Shown here: positions 19,986-28,615 of the stretch, one piece after another | Layout of the letters: every line of letters starts with the position of its first letter | Numbering within the stretch: position 1 is the stretch's first letter | Assembly (NCBI GenBank): GCA_016223045.1 | Contig: JACRPT010000152.1 | Span: 1 to 61,351 of the forward strand | DNA length: 61,351 nucleotides | From: Candidatus Eiseniibacteriota bacterium | GTDB taxonomy: Bacteria; Eisenbacteria; RBG-16-71-46 | Direction: 5' to 3' | Notes under the pieces: generated by a model | The model's input: only the letters and a program-made list of their open reading frames with translations | Told to the model about the DNA's origin: nothing | The model's database searches: none | Translations under genes and position numbers: made by a program

Positions 19986-20659
19986 GGTTCTCGTGGCGCA
20001 GCGAGTGGCCGCACCTGCTGCTCATCGCGGCGATGTTCGCGCTGGGGACGGCGTCGTGGAGCGGGGCGCCCGACCGCATCCCGATGCACTGGGACCTGAC
20101 CGGGCGTCCGGACCGTTACGGCGGGAGGTTCGAGGGCCTGTTCGCCATCCCGCTGCTGGCGCTCGGGATCTACTTCCTCATGCGGTTCTTCCCGCGCATC
20201 GACCCGGGTCGCGCGAACTACGACGCCTTCGCCCATGCCTACGCCACCGTGCGGCTGGCGATCGTCACGCTCATGGCCGCGCTCTATGGCCTCATCCAGC
20301 TCGCCATCCGCGGCCACGAGGTGCGCATGAGCGCCGCCGTGCCGCTGCTGGTGGGCGGGCTGTTCGTGGTCGTCGGAAACGTGATGGGCAAGCTCCGGCC
20401 CAACTGGTTCATCGGCATCCGTACGCCATGGACGCTGTCGAGCAAGCTGGCCTGGACTCGCACCCACCGCCTCGGCGGCCGGCTGTTCATCGTGCTCGGC
20501 CTGCTCTTCATGGGCTTCGCGGTGACCCAGAGCCCGCGGCTGCTGTGGGCGCTCGCCGTGGCGGGCGGCGGCGGGATCCTCGGCCTGGTCGTCTATTCGT
20601 ACGTGCTCTGGCGGCGTGACCCGGACAAGACGCCGCCCGCGGGGACCCTGCCGGCCTGA
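19982..20659 (+). CDS. SdpI-like integral membrane protein (DUF1648)
   Basis: A 225-residue protein with about six helices. The first periplasmic loop carries the DUF1648 signature PMHWDLTGRPDRYGG, and the SdpI domain signature GNVMGKLRPNWFIGIRTPWT lies near residue 138. In Bacillus SdpI is both the immunity protein for the SdpC toxin and a sensor that sequesters SdpR. Here the ATG overlaps the repressor's stop, keeping that arrangement. No toxin gene is present in the window, so the role may be general envelope-stress sensing. Confidence 0.9.
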   Translation: MRFSWRSEWPHLLLIAAMFALGTASWSGAPDRIPMHWDLTGRPDRYGGRFEGLFAIPLLALGIYFLMRFFPRIDPGRANYDAFAHAYATVRLAIVTLMAALYGLIQLAIRGHEVRMSAAVPLLVGGLFVVVGNVMGKLRPNWFIGIRTPWTLSSKLAWTRTHRLGGRLFIVLGLLFMGFAVTQSPRLLWALAVAGGGGILGLVVYSYVLWRRDPDKTPPAGTLPA

Positions 20660-20674
20660 GCGCGCGGTCGTTCC

Positions 20675-20703
20675 TTGACCCGTTCTCCGCCCGGTCTTAG
20701 CTT
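20675..20703 (+). promoter_or_regulatory. Promoter of the meaB-like GTPase gene
   Basis: TTGACC (20675-20680), a 17-bp spacer and TAGCTT (20698-20703). Transcription would begin near 20710, just upstream of the TTG start at 20723. Confidence 0.65.
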
Positions 20704-20722
20704 CGTGCGCCGTGAGTGACCG

Positions 20723-21784
20723 TTGCGGTCCCGCGCTCCGACCGGGCGGGGATCCGCCGACGCCATCCCCGGGATCTCCTTGCGCCACGACCCTTCCGCC
20801 GACGACCTGATCTGCCGCATCCTGGCCGGCGAGCGCGTCCCGCTCGCGCGGGCCATCTCGCAGGTGGAGAACGAGGCGCCGGACGCGGTCGCGATCCTGG
20901 ACGCCTGCTTCGAGCGGAGCGGCCGCGCGTTCCGGGTGGGTATCACCGGGCCGCCGGGGGCGGGCAAGAGCACGCTGGTGACGCGGCTCGCACAGGCCTG
21001 GCGCCGGCGCGGCGAGACCGTGGCGATCGTGGCGGTGGACCCCACCAGCCCGTTCAGCGGCGGCGCGCTGCTCGGCGACCGGGTGCGGATGGGCGAGCTT
21101 TCGGGCGACGAGGGCGTGTTCATCCGCTCGATGGCCACGCGCGGGAGCATGGGCGGGCTGGCGGTCCACACCGCGCAGGCCTGCGACGTGCTCGACGCCG
21201 CGGGCTTCAGCCGCATCCTGATCGAGACCGTCGGCGTGGGACAGAGCGAGCTGGAGGTGGCGCAGACCGCCGACTCGACCGCGGTGGTGCTGGTGCCCGA
21301 GTCGGGCGACACGGTGCAGGCGATGAAGGCCGGCCTGATGGAGATCGGCGACCTGTTCGTCATCAACAAGGCCGACCGCGAGGGCGCGGAACGCGCGGCG
21401 TTCGCGGTGCGCTCGGCGCTCGAGCTGCGCCCGGGTGGCGCGGCATGGGCGCCGCCGGTGCTGCTCACCGTGGCCTCCCAGGGCACCGGCGTCGAAGAGG
21501 TGCTCGAGCGCTTCGAAGCGCACCTCGAGTACTTGAGAGGTCTCGGCGGGCTCGACCGGAGGCGCCGCCAGCGGCTCGAGCAGCGGCTGCGCGACCTGCT
21601 GCGCGGGCAGTTGTGGGAGGAGTTCCAGGCCCGCGTGCCCGCGGACGCCTGGCGTGAGGTGCTCGCGTCGCTCGCGGCGCGCGAGCTGACCCCGCACGAC
21701 GCGGTGGCGAGCCTGTTCGCGCGTTTCGGCGCCCCGACCGGCGGGCCCTACGCGGACGTCGAAGAGGGGTCGGAGGGGAGCTAG
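20723..21784 (+). CDS. meaB: MeaB/ArgK-type GTPase, B12-dependent mutase chaperone
   Basis: A G3E-family P-loop GTPase that protects and reloads adenosylcobalamin-dependent acyl-CoA mutases. Seen: Walker [15 protein letters not shown] near residue 76, [33 protein letters not shown], switch segment [12 protein letters not shown], and NKAD for guanine recognition. About 353 residues from TTG 20723; a second in-frame TTG at 20780 precedes the conserved [15 protein letters not shown] helix and may be the true start (334 residues). Stop TAG. It lies immediately upstream of the mutase catalytic subunit, as expected for a dedicated chaperone. Confidence 0.93.
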   Translation: MRSRAPTGRGSADAIPGISLRHDPSADDLICRILAGERVPLARAISQVENEAPDAVAILDACFERSGRAFRVGITGPPGAGKSTLVTRLAQAWRRRGETVAIVAVDPTSPFSGGALLGDRVRMGELSGDEGVFIRSMATRGSMGGLAVHTAQACDVLDAAGFSRILIETVGVGQSELEVAQTADSTAVVLVPESGDTVQAMKAGLMEIGDLFVINKADREGAERAAFAVRSALELRPGGAAWAPPVLLTVASQGTGVEEVLERFEAHLEYLRGLGGLDRRRRQRLEQRLRDLLRGQLWEEFQARVPADAWREVLASLAARELTPHDAVASLFARFGAPTGGPYADVEEGSEGS

Positions 21785-21964
21785 CGCCGGCCGCGCGTTC
21801 CGAAGCCTCGCGCGCCCCAGACCCCGGGCGCCCGCCGGGCAGGCGGTCGTCATGCGCGGGACCGCACGCCCGCCCGCGACCACTGCTCCCGCGCACCTCG
21901 CTTCCTGTGGGTCGTGCCCGAGGCGGGCGCGTGCGTGGCCGTCACGCCGAGCGCGCCGGCTTCC

Positions 21965-21994
21965 TTGACTCCGGTCGGAAGCGGCGCTTAGCCT
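21965..21994 (+). promoter_or_regulatory. Promoter of the ICM-type mutase gene
   Basis: TTGACT (21965-21970), an 18-bp spacer and TAGCCT (21989-21994), about 65 bases before the ATG at 22060. The 275-bp gap after meaB contains nothing else recognisable. Confidence 0.65.
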
Positions 21995-22059
21995 CTCTCG
22001 GTTTCGAGCGCCCTTGCGGGCCTGCGGGCCCGGCCACTCTTCGCGGAGGAGCCCTCTCC

Positions 22060-23907
22060 ATGGCATTGCGCACCAGACGAACCGCGGGCCGCCCCGCCGC
22101 GCGGGAGCGCACCCACGTCGCCCGCAACCGCCGTCCGTCGAAGAATGGCGCCGCCGCGAAGGGCAAGTCGAAGGACGGCGCGGCCAGGAATGGCGCGCCG
22201 GCGAAGGATGGCATGAAGGCCGGCACCCGGGACGGGGCTAAGACCGGCCCGACCTGGGCCACGCAGCGCCGCGCCTGGGAGGCGCGCTGCGCCGCGGCGC
22301 CGGAGCGCGAGGGGCTCCACCCGTTCACCATCTCGGGGATCCCGATCAAGCCGCTCTACACGCCCGAGGACCTCGCCGGCATGGACCTCCCGCGCGACCT
22401 CGGCTTCCCGGGCGAGTACCCGTACACGCGCGGCATCCACTCCACCATGTACCGCGGGCGCATGTTCACCATGCGGCAGTTCTCGGGCTTCGGCACGCCG
22501 CGCGAGTCGAACCAGCGCTACCACTACCTGCTCGCGCACGGCCAGACCGGGCTCTCGATCGCCTTCGACAACCCGACCATCATGGGCTACGACTCCGACC
22601 ATCCGAAGGCGCACGGCGAGGTCGGCAAGTGCGGCGTGGCTGTGGACAGCCTGCGCGACATGGAAATCCTGCTCGACGGCATCGACCCGGGGGCGATCTC
22701 GACCTCGATGACCATCAACGGCCCGGCCTCCATCATGTTCGCGTTCTACCTGGCGAACGCCGAGAAGCGCGGGGTGCCGTTCGCGAAGGTGCGCGGCACG
22801 CTCCAGAACGACATCTTGAAGGAGTACATCGCGCAGAAGTGCTGGTGCTTCCCGCCGCGGCCTTCCCTCAGGATCATCGTGGACCTGATCGAGTTCGCGA
22901 CCCGGCACGTGCCGCAGTGGAACACCATCTCGATCTCGGGCTACCACATCCGCGAGGCGGGTTCGACGGCGGCGCAGGAGCTGGCCTTCACGCTCGCCGA
23001 CGGCTTCACCTACGTCGAGGAGTGCCTGAAGCGCGGGCTCGACGTGGACCACTTCGCGCCGCGGCTCTCGTTCTTCTGGAACAGCCACCTCGACTTCTTC
23101 GAGGAGATCGCCAAGCTTCGGGCCGCCCGCCGCATCTGGGCGCGGCACATGCGCGAGCGCTACCGGGCGAAGCGCCCGGAGTCGTGGCTCATGCGGTTCC
23201 ACACCCAGACCGCAGGCTGCTCGCTGTGGGACAAGCAGCCCGAGAACAACATCATGCGCACCGCCTTCGAGGCGCTGGCGGCGGTGCTGGGCGGCACCCA
23301 GTCGCTCCACACCAACTCGATGGACGAGACCATCGCGCTGCCGAGCGACAAGGCGGTCAAGATCGCGCTGCGGACCCAGCAGATCATCGCCCACGAGACC
23401 GGCGTCACCGAGACCATGGACCCGCTGGCCGGCTCCTACTACGTCGAGAGCCTGACCAACGCGCTCGAAGAACAGGCCGAGGACTATTTCCGCCGCATCG
23501 AGGCGATGGGCGGCGTGGTGGCGGGCATCGAGCAGGGCTTCTTCCAGCGCGAGATCGGGCGCGCCGCCTACCAGTACCAGCAGGAGGTCGAGAGGCGGCA
23601 GCGCATCCTGGTGGGCGTGAACGAGTACGTCGAGCCCGACGAGAAGCTCGACATCCCCATCCTCCACATCTCCGAGCGCGTGGAGGAGGAGCAGAAACAG
23701 GCGCTCGAGGAGCTGCGCCGCACCCGCGACGGCAGGGCGACCGCGACCGCGCTCCAGGCGCTCACCGCCGCGGCGCGCACCGCGCCCGGCGAGGCGAATC
23801 TAATGGAGAGGATCCTCGACGCGGCGCGCGCCTACGCCACCGAGGGCGAGATCCGGAACGCCATGCGCGAGGTGTTCGGCGACTACGTCGAGAGCGCGGA
23901 CTTCTGA
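22060..23907 (+). CDS. Isobutyryl-CoA mutase-type catalytic subunit
   Basis: A 615-residue B12-dependent acyl-CoA mutase large chain without a B12 domain. GGAGGAG eight bases upstream fixes ATG 22060. Residues 1-75 are a Lys/Arg/Ala-rich extension not usual in the family. The TIM-barrel core has [43 protein letters not shown] and [13 protein letters not shown]. Two substrate-determining positions are Phe141 and Gln259 (118 apart, with His296 in SGYH): in methylmalonyl-CoA mutase these are Tyr and Arg, in isobutyryl-CoA mutase Phe and Gln. I therefore call it ICM-type, acting on isobutyryl/n-butyryl-CoA. Its B12 subunit is at 25571, two genes away. Confidence 0.9.
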   Translation: MALRTRRTAGRPAARERTHVARNRRPSKNGAAAKGKSKDGAARNGAPAKDGMKAGTRDGAKTGPTWATQRRAWEARCAAAPEREGLHPFTISGIPIKPLYTPEDLAGMDLPRDLGFPGEYPYTRGIHSTMYRGRMFTMRQFSGFGTPRESNQRYHYLLAHGQTGLSIAFDNPTIMGYDSDHPKAHGEVGKCGVAVDSLRDMEILLDGIDPGAISTSMTINGPASIMFAFYLANAEKRGVPFAKVRGTLQNDILKEYIAQKCWCFPPRPSLRIIVDLIEFATRHVPQWNTISISGYHIREAGSTAAQELAFTLADGFTYVEECLKRGLDVDHFAPRLSFFWNSHLDFFEEIAKLRAARRIWARHMRERYRAKRPESWLMRFHTQTAGCSLWDKQPENNIMRTAFEALAAVLGGTQSLHTNSMDETIALPSDKAVKIALRTQQIIAHETGVTETMDPLAGSYYVESLTNALEEQAEDYFRRIEAMGGVVAGIEQGFFQREIGRAAYQYQQEVERRQRILVGVNEYVEPDEKLDIPILHISERVEEEQKQALEELRRTRDGRATATALQALTAAARTAPGEANLMERILDAARAYATEGEIRNAMREVFGDYVESADF

Positions 23908-23985
23908 GCGCGCACCATCCATGATCCGTTCCTCCGCAGGCGATCCGGCCCGGAGCCGACCGGGCCTCGAGCGGCGGGTGACCCG

Positions 23986-24675
23986 ATGACCCCGGCCGAG
24001 ACCACGATCCTCATCCTGCTCGGCGCGGGCGCGGCGGCCTGGCTGATGCGCGCGTTCTCCGGCGGACGCGACGAGCAGGTCACGTCGGAGGGTAGGGCGC
24101 GCGCGGCGGGGCCCGGCGAGCAGGAGCTGGCCGAGGCCGCGGCGGCCGAGACGCTGGCCGTGACGTCCGAGGGCTGGGCGTTCCTGCCCGACGGCGACGC
24201 GGTGCACCTGATCCCGCCGGGCGATCCGGAGGAGACGTGGCCGGTGCCCGCCGGGCACGAGGCCGGCCTGGAGCCGGGGACCAATCCCGAGACCCAGGCT
24301 CTCGGCGGGCGCGGCGCTCCGGTGAATCCGAAGACCGGGCGGCGGGTGCCGGGATGGATGCCGGGCGAGCACCTGGTCGCCGGCGACCTCATCGCCGCGC
24401 GCGTGGTGCGCGGCGCCCCGGACCACGACCAGTGGCGGCTCGAGGCGCTGGGGCGCGACCGCGACTACCGGGCGTGGCGCTTCGAGACCGAGGAGGCCGC
24501 GCGCACCGCGCTCGCCCTGCTCAGCAGCCGCATCGTGCGCGCGCCGCGCGACCAGGACGGCGATGCCGTGCAGGTGGTCGCTGCCGACTTCGCCGATGCG
24601 CAGCGCGAAGCGGAGGAGATCGAGCGCGAGCTGGCGACCGAGGCCGGGGAGAGCGGCGAGGACGACCCGCGGTGA
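23986..24675 (+). CDS. Membrane-anchored protein of unknown function
   Basis: A 229-residue protein not recognised. One N-terminal membrane helix (TILILLGAGAAAWLMRAF, residues ~6-23) is followed by an acidic, Ala/Glu-rich hydrophilic region. A central segment is rich in Pro and Gly (NPKTGRRVPGWMPGEHLVAG), and EEIERELATEAGE is a charged C-terminal helix. It lies between the two mutase subunit genes and overlaps the next methyltransferase start by GTGA, so it belongs to that operon. No catalytic motif was seen. Confidence 0.65.
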   Translation: MTPAETTILILLGAGAAAWLMRAFSGGRDEQVTSEGRARAAGPGEQELAEAAAAETLAVTSEGWAFLPDGDAVHLIPPGDPEETWPVPAGHEAGLEPGTNPETQALGGRGAPVNPKTGRRVPGWMPGEHLVAGDLIAARVVRGAPDHDQWRLEALGRDRDYRAWRFETEEAARTALALLSSRIVRAPRDQDGDAVQVVAADFADAQREAEEIERELATEAGESGEDDPR

Positions 24676-25349
24676 GCTTCGACTTCGAGGCGCGCTTCTT
24701 CCAGCGCATGCTGGCCGGGCGCCCGAGCCCGGCGCGGCGCGTGCTGGTCGTGGGCTGCGGTGACGGCAGCGAGGTGGCGCACATCGCGGGCGCGACCGGC
24801 GCGACCACGATCGGACTGGACCTCGGCGTGGACGCGCGCGCCAGGCGGCCCGGCATCCACCTGCTCCGTGCTGACGCGCGTCGCCTGCCGTTCCGCGACG
24901 GCACGTTCGACGCGCTCTACTGCTACCACGTGCTCGAGCACGTGCCGGGACCACAGCATGCGGTCGCGGAATCGCGCCGGGTGCTCGCCTCCAGCGGCAT
25001 GGGCTTCTTCGGCACGCCCAACCGGTCGCGGCTGGCCGGCTACCTGGGCGGACGCGCGACCACTTGGGAGAAGGTGAAGTGGAACCTCGCCGACTGGGGC
25101 AAGCGCTTCGCCGGCCGCTGGTCGAACGAGCAGGGGGCGCACGCCGGCTTCACCGGCCGCGAGCTGGCGCGGCTGGCGGCCGGGGTGTTCGCGCGGGTGG
25201 AGAGCGTCAGCCTGCCGTACTATGTCGCCAAGTATCCGAAGCTCGGGGCCTTCGTGAGGGCCTCGTTCAGGCTCGGCCTGGCCGGGTTCCTCATGCCGTC
25301 GGTGTACGTGCGCGCCACGGTCGAGGACACGGCGTCGGGCCATCGCTAG
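24672..25349 (+). CDS. Class I SAM-dependent methyltransferase
   Basis: A 225-residue methyltransferase: motif I VLVVGCGDGSEVAHIAG, an acidic strand-2 end GLDLGVD, LPFRDGTFDALYCYHVLEHV and FFGTPNRSRLAGY. The HVLEHVPGP form matches ubiquinone/sugar-type Methyltransf_11. The start is GTG 24672, overlapping the upstream gene. The TAG stop is part of the left CTAG end of the repeat element at 25346, so insertion of that element may have defined or trimmed the C-terminus. Confidence 0.82.
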   Translation: MSFDFEARFFQRMLAGRPSPARRVLVVGCGDGSEVAHIAGATGATTIGLDLGVDARARRPGIHLLRADARRLPFRDGTFDALYCYHVLEHVPGPQHAVAESRRVLASSGMGFFGTPNRSRLAGYLGGRATTWEKVKWNLADWGKRFAGRWSNEQGAHAGFTGRELARLAAGVFARVESVSLPYYVAKYPKLGAFVRASFRLGLAGFLMPSVYVRATVEDTASGHR

Positions 25350-25549
25350 CCCGGACTATTCATGAACCGCCAGCCGAGAGTGCGAGATGCCTGTCAGCCG
25401 CCAGCAGCTCGACCGGCCGCGACGGAGTCGTGTTGTCAACACGTCGCGGGGCACCCACGCGAGGCGTGGGTCGCGGCCGGTCGAACGACGCCGCGGATGG
25501 CGGGCAGATCGCGCTCGCAGGCGGCGGGCTCATGAATAGTCCGGGCTAG
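25346..25549. mobile_element. MITE-like element with nested inverted repeats
   Basis: Two perfect 20-bp inverted arms (25346-25365 and 25530-25549, outer core CTAGCCCGGACTATTCATGA) bound 204 bp with no coding capacity. CTAG at both outer ends may be a 4-bp target duplication; this is ambiguous because CTAG is a palindrome. Inside are a second perfect 15-bp inverted pair (25409-25423 with 25470-25484), a CCCACGC-GAG-GCGTGGG hairpin (25454-25470) and a GTGTTG-T-CAACAC palindrome (25430-25442), giving a cloverleaf-like fold. No transposase or second copy is visible here. Confidence 0.75.
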
Positions 25550-25570
25550 GTTCGCGAGTCAGGAGAGACC

Positions 25571-26317
25571 ATGCAGCGAAAGATCCGTGTGCTGGTGGGC
25601 AAGCCGGGGCTGGACGGGCACGACCGCGGCGCCAAGGTCGTGGCGGCCGCGCTGCGCGACGCGGGCATGGAGGTGATCTACACCGGCCTGCACCAGACGC
25701 CGGAGCAGATCGTGGAGGCTGCGCTCCAGGAGGACGTGGACGTGGTGGCGCTCTCCATCCTGTCGGGCGCGCACATGAGGCTGTTCCCCGAGGTGCTCGA
25801 GCTGATGCGGCGTCGCGGAGTCGGCGACCGGCTGCTGACGGGCGGCGGCATCATCCCGCCCGAGGACGTGGAGACGCTCGCGAAGCTCGGGGTGGGCCGG
25901 CTGTTCGGTCCGGGCTCCTCGACCCAGGACATCGCCCGCTACATCCGCGAGTGGTTCGTGGGCGTGCATGGCGAGGACTCGCTGGCGCCCATGCCCGTCC
26001 AGCCCGCGGGCGCGCAGACCGACCTGTTCGAGGGTCCGATGCCGTTGCCAAGCCCGTCGCCCGCGCCCGTGAAGCCCGACGCGCACCACGCGCGCGCCGC
26101 GCGGCGCACCGCCGCGCGCCGGGCGAAGCAGGCCGTGAAGAAGCGAGCGCCCGCCCGCACCGCGCGGACCGCGAAAGCGGTGAAGCGTGCGAAGCCGGCG
26201 CCGCGGACCGCGAAGCGGACCTCGAAGCAGAAGCCGCCGGCCCGCGCCGCGAAGCCGCCGAAACGCGCCAGGCCGAAGGCGAGGCGTCCCGCGAAGCGCG
26301 CGGCGCGCCGGCGCTGA
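25571..26317 (+). CDS. B12-binding mutase small subunit with histone-H1-like tail
   Basis: A 248-residue protein. Residues 1-~135 are a complete cobalamin-binding domain: [17 protein letters not shown] with the D-x-H-x-x-G motif (His17 as lower axial Co ligand), [30 protein letters not shown] and [13 protein letters not shown]. It should pair with the ICM-type catalytic subunit at 22060. After a short linker, residues ~165-248 are almost entirely Lys, Arg, Ala and Pro (for example [20 protein letters not shown]), like an H1 or AlgP-type nucleic-acid-binding tail, which the family normally lacks. GGAGA four bases upstream supports ATG 25571. Confidence 0.92.
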   Translation: MQRKIRVLVGKPGLDGHDRGAKVVAAALRDAGMEVIYTGLHQTPEQIVEAALQEDVDVVALSILSGAHMRLFPEVLELMRRRGVGDRLLTGGGIIPPEDVETLAKLGVGRLFGPGSSTQDIARYIREWFVGVHGEDSLAPMPVQPAGAQTDLFEGPMPLPSPSPAPVKPDAHHARAARRTAARRAKQAVKKRAPARTARTAKAVKRAKPAPRTAKRTSKQKPPARAAKPPKRARPKARRPAKRAARRR

Positions 26318-26331
26318 GCCCGCACGCCGTC

Positions 26332-27144
26332 ATGGACGCGCGCTGGGCCGCGCCCGAGATCACCATCGCCCGACGCGGTGAGCTGCCGTTCCTGGTCGAG
26401 CACTGGTACCTGGGCTCGCGCACGCGGCGCTACATGATGGTGCGGCGCTTCCGCGAGGTGCTGAAGCGCGCCGACCTCAAGCCCGGCCAGCGAGTCCTCG
26501 ACCTGGGCTGCGGCTGGGCCTACGGCACGCACTGGGCGCGCGCGCTGGGTTGCACGGTCGCCGGCATAGACCTCGGCCTCGACCAGCTCTGCTGGGCGCG
26601 CGGCGGGCTGCCGCAGGGCGGGGGCCTGGGGCTCACGCAGGCCAACGCGAAGGCGCTGCCGTTCCGCGACGCCGCCTTCGACCGCGCGTTCTCGGTCGAG
26701 ATGATGGAGCACGTGTTCCGCCCCGACCGGGCCACCGTCCTCGCCGAGATCGCCCGCGTGCTGAGGCCCGGCGCGATGGTCGCGCTCTCGACCCCGAATC
26801 CCTCGTCGCCGATCGAGGCGGTGAAGCGCGCCGCGGTGGGCTGGCCCGCGCTGCGCCGGCGCCTGCCCTCCTCGTGCTTCCCGGAGGCCGCGGACGACGC
26901 GGCCAGCTACCACCCGTACCGCTACCACCACCCGCTCACGCCGGCGGAGCTCAGGCAGGGGCTCGAGCGCGCCGGTTTCGCCGTTCAGGGCGCGTTGCGC
27001 TTCCTGTGGGTGCCGAAGACCCTGCCCGACGCGCTGCTCGGCGCGGGCATCGCCGCCGAGCGCGCCGCCGAGCGGGTGCCGCTCCTGAACCGGCTCGGCG
27101 CCACGACGCTGGTGTGGGCGGTGAAGCGCGGGAGCGCGTCGTGA
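26332..27144 (+). CDS. Class I SAM-dependent methyltransferase
   Basis: A 270-residue methyltransferase with motif I VLDLGCGWAYGTHWA near residue 55, AGIDLGLDQL, LPFRDAAFDRAFSVEMMEHV and LRPGAMVALSTPNPSSP. ATG 26332 lies 15 bases after the B12-subunit gene, so the two are likely co-transcribed. The C-terminal 100 residues are amphipathic and include HPYRYHHPLTPAELRQGLER. Substrate unknown. Confidence 0.85.
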   Translation: MDARWAAPEITIARRGELPFLVEHWYLGSRTRRYMMVRRFREVLKRADLKPGQRVLDLGCGWAYGTHWARALGCTVAGIDLGLDQLCWARGGLPQGGGLGLTQANAKALPFRDAAFDRAFSVEMMEHVFRPDRATVLAEIARVLRPGAMVALSTPNPSSPIEAVKRAAVGWPALRRRLPSSCFPEAADDAASYHPYRYHHPLTPAELRQGLERAGFAVQGALRFLWVPKTLPDALLGAGIAAERAAERVPLLNRLGATTLVWAVKRGSAS

Positions 27145-27743
27145 GCGCGCGCCTGCTGGTCGCGCTCAACGGCAGCCCGGTCCGCGGCAGCAGCGTGGAC
27201 CTGCTGCTGCGCGCGGCCTGCGCCGGGGCCGAGGAGGCGGGCGGGCGCTCGGAGCACGTCTACTGCAACGAACTCTCCGTCCGGCCCTGCCAGGCCTGCG
27301 GACCCGAGCCGACCACGGGCTACTGCGTGTTCCACGACGACATGGATCGCATCTACGAGCTGCTGCGCGATGCGCACGCGGTGACCGTGGGCTCGCCGGT
27401 CTACTTCGACACGGTGAGCGCGCAGCTCAAGCTGGTGATGGACCGCTGCAACTGCGTGACACCGCTGGTGCGCGCCCCCGGCGGGGGCTATGATCTGCGC
27501 CCGCTGTGGAAGCGCACGCGGCACGGCCTGTTCGTCACCGCGTGCAGCACCGGCCAGCGTCACGACTTCGCCGAGCGCAGCGTGCGCGGCTTCCTCAAGT
27601 GGGTGGGCGCGAAGTGGGAGGAGACCATCGTGTGGCAGCACGACGACGCGGACCCGGGCAGCGTCGCCACGCGCCCCGAGCTGCTGGCGCGCGCGCGCGC
27701 CGCGGGGCGCCGCATGATCGAGAGTGCCCCGCTGGAGGCGTGA
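27141..27743 (+). CDS. NADPH-dependent FMN reductase-like flavoprotein
   Basis: A 200-residue flavodoxin-fold protein. LLVALNGSPVRGSSVDLLLR forms the FMN-phosphate loop, and VGSPVYFDTVSAQLKLVMDR matches the iron-sulfur-flavoprotein/NADPH-dependent FMN reductase pattern. The cysteines in RPCQACGPEPTTGYC could bind a metal or Fe-S cluster, as in related iron-sulfur flavoproteins. The start is GTG 27141, overlapping the methyltransferase stop by GTGA. The electron partner is not identifiable. Confidence 0.83.
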   Translation: MSARLLVALNGSPVRGSSVDLLLRAACAGAEEAGGRSEHVYCNELSVRPCQACGPEPTTGYCVFHDDMDRIYELLRDAHAVTVGSPVYFDTVSAQLKLVMDRCNCVTPLVRAPGGGYDLRPLWKRTRHGLFVTACSTGQRHDFAERSVRGFLKWVGAKWEETIVWQHDDADPGSVATRPELLARARAAGRRMIESAPLEA

Positions 27744-27744
27744 G

Positions 27745-28440
27745 ATGACCCTGCTGCTGCTCGGACTCCTGCTGCTGGCGCCGCCGCCCGGTTCGCCGGG
27801 CTCGCCCGAGCTGGGGGGCGCGCAGAAGCCGCCCGATCCGGTCGGCACCATGGAGCTGGTGGAGCGGGACACGCTCCCGGCGCTGCCGGGCATGGGGAAC
27901 TTCCTCCACCTCGTCGCCATCGAGAACCTGCCCGCGGGCGCCGTCGAAAGGAACGCGTTCCTCGCCGGCTTCCGCGGCGCCTTCACCGACGACGCGCTCA
28001 TGACCGAGCGCGTGCCGAGGAGGAAACCCGGCCCGCCGCGTCCGAGCCTGCCCATCCGGAACCGCTTCCACCTGCTGGAAGGAAGCGAGAGCAGGGGGAC
28101 CTGGCGGGCGCAGGTGACGCTCGAGTGGCTGCCGCCCGTGCCGGTCGCCGCGGTGCCGCGCGACACCTCGCAGCACGTGGCCGCCACGCCGCCGGGGCTG
28201 CGTGTCACCTACTGGGCGCTCACGCCCGAAGCCGTCGAGGCCGACGCGCGGCCGCTCCCGATCCGCGAGGAGCTTGCGTTCGAGAGCGCGGGCACATCGC
28301 CGCCGGAGTTCGCCGTGCACGCCGGCCGCCAGGTCGCGCTGATGCTGCTCGAAGCGCTGCATCGGCTCGCGGGCGAGCTGGACGACGACCAGCGCGTGCG
28401 GCTCGAAGCGACGGCGCGGCGCTCGCTCGCCCCGAGGTAA
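27745..28440 (+). CDS. Secreted protein of unknown function
   Basis: A 231-residue protein with an N-terminal signal sequence (MTLLLLGLLLLAPPPGSPG) and a Pro-rich beginning. The mature part has no motif I recognise; hydrophobic and charged segments alternate (RNRFHLLEGSESRGTWRAQV). It starts one base after the flavoprotein stop and so belongs to the same transcript. One of the few TAA stops in the window ends it. The 175-bp gap that follows has no strong promoter match. Confidence 0.65.
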   Translation: MTLLLLGLLLLAPPPGSPGSPELGGAQKPPDPVGTMELVERDTLPALPGMGNFLHLVAIENLPAGAVERNAFLAGFRGAFTDDALMTERVPRRKPGPPRPSLPIRNRFHLLEGSESRGTWRAQVTLEWLPPVPVAAVPRDTSQHVAATPPGLRVTYWALTPEAVEADARPLPIREELAFESAGTSPPEFAVHAGRQVALMLLEALHRLAGELDDDQRVRLEATARRSLAPR

Positions 28441-28615
28441 CCCGACTCCGGCGGCTGTCGGTGCGCCGCCCGCCTGCGCCCCGCTGACACGATTGGCCCA
28501 TTTCCTCCGCCCGCGACGGCTGGGGTACATTCCAGCGGCCGTCGCGACATCCCGCACCGGCGGATGAGTTCCCCGGCCCGCGGCCGGGTCCCTCGAACAC
28601 GGAGCCGACTACGAC

